Positions 60,080 through 64,000 of a stretch of 64,000 nt of DNA are shown in pieces. Position numbers and translations under genes: made by a program. Below the pieces are notes generated by a model. That model did no database searches and was not told where the DNA came from. It worked only from the letters and a program-made list of their open reading frames with translations. How positions within the stretch are numbered: the first letter of the stretch is position 1; each line of letters begins with the position of its first letter. Source of the DNA: Frisingicoccus sp009929615 (GTDB taxonomy: Bacteria > Bacillota > Clostridia > Lachnospirales > Lachnospiraceae); NCBI GenBank assembly GCA_028692275.1, contig JAQUXR010000002.1, positions 1 to 64,000 on the forward strand, written 5' to 3'.

Positions 60080-61897
60080 TTATTGATATTTTTCCAGCTC
60101 CAGATATTTTTCCCAGAACTCGTAGGATGTTAAATATTTACGTCTTGCATAGTAAGCAGCATCTACTTTCGCGTGCTTCTTCTTGTAAGCTTTCATAACC
60201 GCAAAGTATTTTTTGACTATTTCATTAAAGCGTTTTTTGTCAAGATATCTCAGCTCACCTGTTTTTGTATAAGGATTTACAGCCATAACACTATCTTTAA
60301 GGCACTGTGCCTGCGGATTATAATACCAGTCATAAGCTACAACTGCAGGTCCTTTGCGAAGAAGACTCTTTGGCCATAATATATGTCCGTTAAAGGTAAG
60401 TCGATACAACAGGGTATCTAATGGTCTTCGAATATCCTCTTTATATGCAGAATCAATGTCCAATCCCAAGTTGCCATATTCGTCCAAATCCCTCATTACA
60501 GCATTTCGTTTAGACATGGCATCCAGACGTTCCTGACATTTTTCCTGTTCGATAAAGGCCGGCCCCTTCAAATAATCGATAACTGCATCCAGAATTAAAT
60601 CTGCTGCTTCATAGTTAAAGCGAAGAAGTTCCGATAAAAGCAAGCCCATAAAACGTTTCCAGATACGTTTTTTTCGAGGACTTGGATTACATGCCTCTGC
60701 AATCAGAAAGTTTCTAAATACCTGATAATACTCCATAAAGTAATTAAACTTCATTACAAAGCCCATATGCCATAAACAAATACCATTCATAGTAATGAAC
60801 TTCGCACGGTTACGCAGGCTGAATTCTGTATCATCTACACGGATGAATACCGGCAGTGCATAACCATTTCGCTCTATCATTTTAGCTGGAATACAACAAT
60901 ACCACCATCCGGCATAAGAGTCTTTTTTATCGGTATCCGACTCTTCTAATTTAACAATATTCGATATCTCTGTAACAGATTCGCATTCTTTTGATGGGTT
61001 CTGTCCGCCATCGCCACCGATAAAACCAACATCCTCATGGAATTCGTCCATCTGCTCATAACAGAGCATCGCCCCACTGATAATATGATTTTTATAAGCT
61101 CTTTTCTGCAGAAGAAGTAATATATAAGTTCTTCGGATACTTTCAGATAATATCTCCACATCATCATCCATGAGCAGCACATTGGTAGCCTTTGGGCTCT
61201 GTGCCAAGGATTCAATCATACCTCGTGTAAATCCACCGGAACCACCGACATTCTTATTTGGATGATAAAAAATATGTTCACTTTCAACTTCAGCCCGGTC
61301 AAGGGACCGTCCATTATCCACAACATGAACATAAATATTCTGACCGACAAAGTCTTCTGAAAGAAGTTCTTCTTTCATCATCTTCAGATTCTGACGGATA
61401 AAGTCTTCTTTTTTAAAGGTTGTTGTCGCTACCGATAAAACAACCGGATTAAACTGTTTCTCATTCACTTCCGCATAGTAACCACCGCCAAAAATGCAAC
61501 AGTCTGAGAAGGAATGAATTTCAAATCCAATCAGTGTTTCCTTCGTCTCCGGCAATTCTACAGTTATTTTCTGCTTTTCTTCACATTTAAAACGTCTCTT
61601 AAAAAACACCTGTCTTTGAGCTGCCACCTGTACCAGATGATACCCGGAAAGCACTAACTCAAATTCGCCGTCAACTTCCAACTCCAGTGTAACTTTTCCA
61701 ATATTCGTATACTCTTTCCATTTTTTTATAGAAATAGCATTCAAGTACGTGGCAAAATCACAGATGGTGTATCGGGACATAACCATACAATGGTTTTCAC
61801 TATCATATATCCCCTGCCCTTCTCTGCAAAACAAAGCATGATAATTCGTATATCTGTCTTTATCTGGAAAAAGTATATTTTGCAATTTAATGTTCAT
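60080..61897 (-). CDS. GlfT2-like galactofuranosyltransferase, copy B
   Basis: 605 residues in the mycobacterial GlfT2 layout: N-terminal beta-sandwich (about 1-150), GT-A family 2 catalytic domain (about 155-400) with LLMDDDVEI near residue 246 as the metal-binding DDD and FIRVDDTEFSLR plus WHMGF near 355-380 as acceptor and base region, and a helical C-terminal domain. Expected to add galactofuranose to a lipid-linked glycan in the cytoplasm. Two nt separate it from copy A upstream. Substrate inference rests on the adjacent glf gene. Confidence 0.88.
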   Translation of the reverse strand: MNIKLQNILFPDKDRYTNYHALFCREGQGIYDSENHCMVMSRYTICDFATYLNAISIKKWKEYTNIGKVTLELEVDGEFELVLSGYHLVQVAAQRQVFFKRRFKCEEKQKITVELPETKETLIGFEIHSFSDCCIFGGGYYAEVNEKQFNPVVLSVATTTFKKEDFIRQNLKMMKEELLSEDFVGQNIYVHVVDNGRSLDRAEVESEHIFYHPNKNVGGSGGFTRGMIESLAQSPKATNVLLMDDDVEILSESIRRTYILLLLQKRAYKNHIISGAMLCYEQMDEFHEDVGFIGGDGGQNPSKECESVTEISNIVKLEESDTDKKDSYAGWWYCCIPAKMIERNGYALPVFIRVDDTEFSLRNRAKFITMNGICLWHMGFVMKFNYFMEYYQVFRNFLIAEACNPSPRKKRIWKRFMGLLLSELLRFNYEAADLILDAVIDYLKGPAFIEQEKCQERLDAMSKRNAVMRDLDEYGNLGLDIDSAYKEDIRRPLDTLLYRLTFNGHILWPKSLLRKGPAVVAYDWYYNPQAQCLKDSVMAVNPYTKTGELRYLDKKRFNEIVKKYFAVMKAYKKKHAKVDAAYYARRKYLTSYEFWEKYLELEKYQ

Positions 61898-61898
61898 A

Positions 61899-63695
61899 TT
61901 ATTTCTTTCCCTCCAGTTCCAAATAATCTGTCCAGAATTCCTGACTGATTAGCTGTTCATAATTTTCTCTGTAATCTCTGCAAGCTGTATCAAATCGCTG
62001 GTCAATTAAACGAAATACTTTAAATAAGTCGCGATAGGCTTTTATAAGATTCCTTCCGCTTCGTTTAACACCTGCTCCGTTTCCATTATTATCAACATAA
62101 ATAACTTCTTTCTGTCGATATAACTCGTATATATTCGGCCACGGAATAACCACCTTCGGTTTTTCACTGACAGCCGGGAAAAACATACCGTTCATCGTCA
62201 ATGTCCGAAACAATCGTACAGGCACCGATGGCACTGGTTCTTCCGTCTGATAATTTTCTAAATCTAATTTTCCCAGACCATGGTAACCTTCATAGTCTTT
62301 CAACGGTCTGGACTTATAGTTGTATTTGCCTAGGCTTTGGTGAAGTGCCAGGGTATCCGTATGATAAAACCAGTCAAATCCCCGAAGAAAGTCCACCGCT
62401 CCCTTTAAATTCAAATTCACATATTTATAACGGTATTTCCCCAGATTACTGCTGACCGCCACAAATAATTCTTTTTTAAAAGCATTCTTACTATAATTCG
62501 GATAGTGAATAGCATTAATGATTCCAAGATTTCGAATATCATAGTATTCGACTGCTCCCGGCATCTTATTTTGAAATGCCTCATGCCATACACATATTCC
62601 GTTCAGCATGATAAAACCCTTAGCCCGAAGTCCAAATTCAATATCGTCCCGATGAAGGAACAATGGCAGGGGCAGTTTTTCACTCTGTATCTGCGTCACA
62701 GGAATACAGGAATACCACCAGCCTACATATTCTATAGACTCTTCTACTTCATTTGCCACGATATCAGATATAAGGCTCAAATCGTAATCCATCTTTAAAG
62801 CCTTAATGTTCCCCTGATTCCAGACAGCTCCACTCTCATACTGCATTGTCGGCTGGTCCAAGCGAATCAAGGCTCCACCCAGCACATAATCTTTATATTC
62901 CGGTTTCAAAAGAGTAAGGAATATATAGTTACGTTCCAAAGATGCCGTTGATATCATAGCATCATCATCCATGAGAAGTATATGAGTTAGTGTCTTTTTA
63001 CCGCTCATATGCTCTATCATTGTTCGGGTAAATCCACCAACACCTCCCAGGTTTTTATTTGGTACTATCTTAATATCCCTGAGGTCAAAATCTTTTTTAT
63101 CCAGTGTCCCGGCATTATCCGAAATACACACACTGTAGTGTCCATAGGAAAGTGCCTTCGGATTATCTAAAATCCCCCCTGTGAGCATATCCATATTTCT
63201 CTTGACATAGGCTTCCCGTTTAAATGTACAAATGCCTATTCCTATCTGTATATCCGCTTTTTCAAGTTTTTCTGGAGTTCCATAATGGCCTCCATAAATT
63301 ACTGTATCATCTTTTTGAGATGTGATAACCACACCGATGATACCCTCAGATGGTAATTTCCCAAGGGAAATTCTATGGCTCAGCCTTTCCTCGGATTTCA
63401 GTTCCATGCGCCCTAGGGTCTTTGATACAACCACATTTCCAGCCATTTTCTTATGATAAAAAGCAATCTGTAGATGACCGCAAAAATCTAGGGTAAAATC
63501 AAGAGCCTGCACCTGGGTGTATTTCTTCCATTTCCCCGCTGAAAAACTATTAAAATAAGTTGTTAAATCTAAAATTCCCTGCTTTTCCAAAAGGAAGGTC
63601 TGTCCACCCTCATTTAAAGAGCCCTTTTCCCCACGGAAGTACAAAGCCTCTTCCGATTCAGGACTCTCAGGAAATATTACTTTCTGTATAATCAT
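61899..63695 (-). CDS. GlfT2-like galactofuranosyltransferase, copy A
   Basis: 598 residues, same three-part architecture as copy B: beta-sandwich, GT2 domain with HILLMDDDAMI near residue 240, HRDDIEFGLR and CVWHEAF near 345-368, helical tail. The two copies align over their full length but differ widely, so they probably perform different linkages or act on different acceptors, as a pair of Galf transferases does in mycobacterial galactan synthesis. CGAGG precedes the start. Confidence 0.88.
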   Translation of the reverse strand: MIIQKVIFPESPESEEALYFRGEKGSLNEGGQTFLLEKQGILDLTTYFNSFSAGKWKKYTQVQALDFTLDFCGHLQIAFYHKKMAGNVVVSKTLGRMELKSEERLSHRISLGKLPSEGIIGVVITSQKDDTVIYGGHYGTPEKLEKADIQIGIGICTFKREAYVKRNMDMLTGGILDNPKALSYGHYSVCISDNAGTLDKKDFDLRDIKIVPNKNLGGVGGFTRTMIEHMSGKKTLTHILLMDDDAMISTASLERNYIFLTLLKPEYKDYVLGGALIRLDQPTMQYESGAVWNQGNIKALKMDYDLSLISDIVANEVEESIEYVGWWYSCIPVTQIQSEKLPLPLFLHRDDIEFGLRAKGFIMLNGICVWHEAFQNKMPGAVEYYDIRNLGIINAIHYPNYSKNAFKKELFVAVSSNLGKYRYKYVNLNLKGAVDFLRGFDWFYHTDTLALHQSLGKYNYKSRPLKDYEGYHGLGKLDLENYQTEEPVPSVPVRLFRTLTMNGMFFPAVSEKPKVVIPWPNIYELYRQKEVIYVDNNGNGAGVKRSGRNLIKAYRDLFKVFRLIDQRFDTACRDYRENYEQLISQEFWTDYLELEGKK

Positions 63696-63714
63696 AGGTT
63701 ATCCTCGTCTTTAA

Positions 63715-64000
63715 TTATCTGTTAACCTGCATATATTCATCGCAAACTTCCTGAACCGGACCGCTCTTACGAACATGGCCCTTTTCCAGCCAGATGGCAT
63801 GGTCACAGAGGTGCTTCACGGATTCAATATCATGGGATACGTAAAGCAGTGTCGTCCCACCATCCAGCATCTCTTGCATTCTTCCATAACACTTCTGCTG
63901 GAACTGATAATCACCAACAGATAAAATTTCATCTACTACTAAAATATCCGGCTGAACCATAGTCGCAATAGCAAAGCCAAGTCGTGCCTGCATACCAGAT
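63715..64000 (-). CDS. Polysaccharide ABC exporter ATPase (Wzt/TagH type), 3' part
   Basis: Only the last 95 or so codons are inside the window. Seen: SGMQARLGFAIA (end of the ABC signature), Walker B ILVVDEILSVGD, and the H-loop LLYVSHDIESVKHLC. The form SGM.ARL.FA and DE.L.VGD is typical of ATPases exporting O-antigen or teichoic acid. The protein ends at once after the nucleotide-binding domain, with no carbohydrate-binding tail. It likely exports the galactofuranose glycan. Confidence 0.9.
   Translation of the reverse strand, partial: SGMQARLGFAIATMVQPDILVVDEILSVGDYQFQQKCYGRMQEMLDGGTTLLYVSHDIESVKHLCDHAIWLEKGHVRKSGPVQEVCDEYMQVNR

Noticed and set aside
1..64000. CRISPR arrays, prophage, insertion sequences
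   Set aside because: No regularly spaced repeats, integrases, transposases, phage structural genes or terminal inverted repeats were seen.

Overview
The window looks like chromosomal DNA of a low-GC, Gram-positive anaerobic Clostridia member, most likely Lachnospiraceae. This rests on gene content: a tRNA-Ile T-box leader on a type-2-like ileS, the gdpP-rplI-dnaB and rpsF-ssb-rpsR blocks, mecA, an anaerobic ribonucleotide reductase activase, DUF1540/DUF1858/DUF2804 proteins and many clean intrinsic terminators. I saw no phage, transposon, CRISPR or rRNA operon. Most genes lie on the minus strand.

Layout. 1-3.2 kb: tadA-lgt, nrdG-type activase, DegV protein. 3.3-20.5 kb: an amide/amino-compound catabolic island. 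It holds an M20 amidohydrolase, a class III aminotransferase, a C45 acyltransferase-like Ntn hydrolase, an iron alcohol dehydrogenase, two tandem YtcJ-type amidohydrolases, a complete Opp/Dpp-type ABC importer, an AEC permease, a PucR-family regulator and a HutD-hotdog fusion protein. 20.6-23.9 kb: mgtE with an unusual leader (overlapping short ORF plus a 15-bp helix), a ProX-type deacylase, and a PadR-DUF2812 pair behind a palindrome-packed promoter. 23.9-29.8 kb: glgP and T-box-regulated ileS. 30-35.3 kb: an ABC efflux operon with two adaptor subunits. 35.4-39.7 kb: GH18 lipoprotein, mecA, DUF1858 protein, ferredoxin. 39.7-50.8 kb: MerR regulator, dnaB-rplI-gdpP, DJ-1 protein, lactate permease, split altronate-dehydratase-like pair, rpsR-ssb-rpsF. 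50.8-56.7 kb: tRNA-Thr(CGT), DUF2804, pyrimidine-nucleoside phosphorylase, SGNH hydrolase, L,D-transpeptidase, DUF1540, aldose epimerase. 56.7-58.8 kb: a candidate small RNA, a LysR regulator and cbiK. 58.9-64 kb: a galactofuranose polysaccharide cluster (glf, two GlfT2-like transferases, start of an ABC exporter ATPase) that runs off the window.

The most interesting material is the PucR island. A 16-bp palindrome, TTGT(A/G)CAATT(A/G)(C/T)ACAA, occurs upstream of both transcription units, at 18370-18385 and 5982-5997. In each case it lies exactly 21 bp upstream of the -35 of a good promoter, as expected for an activator site. Together the genes suggest import of an amide- or ureide-linked amino compound, hydrolysis, transamination to an aldehyde and reduction to an alcohol. 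The substrate cannot be read from the sequence. Second in interest are the mgtE leader and the structured RNA candidate at 56.8-57.0 kb.
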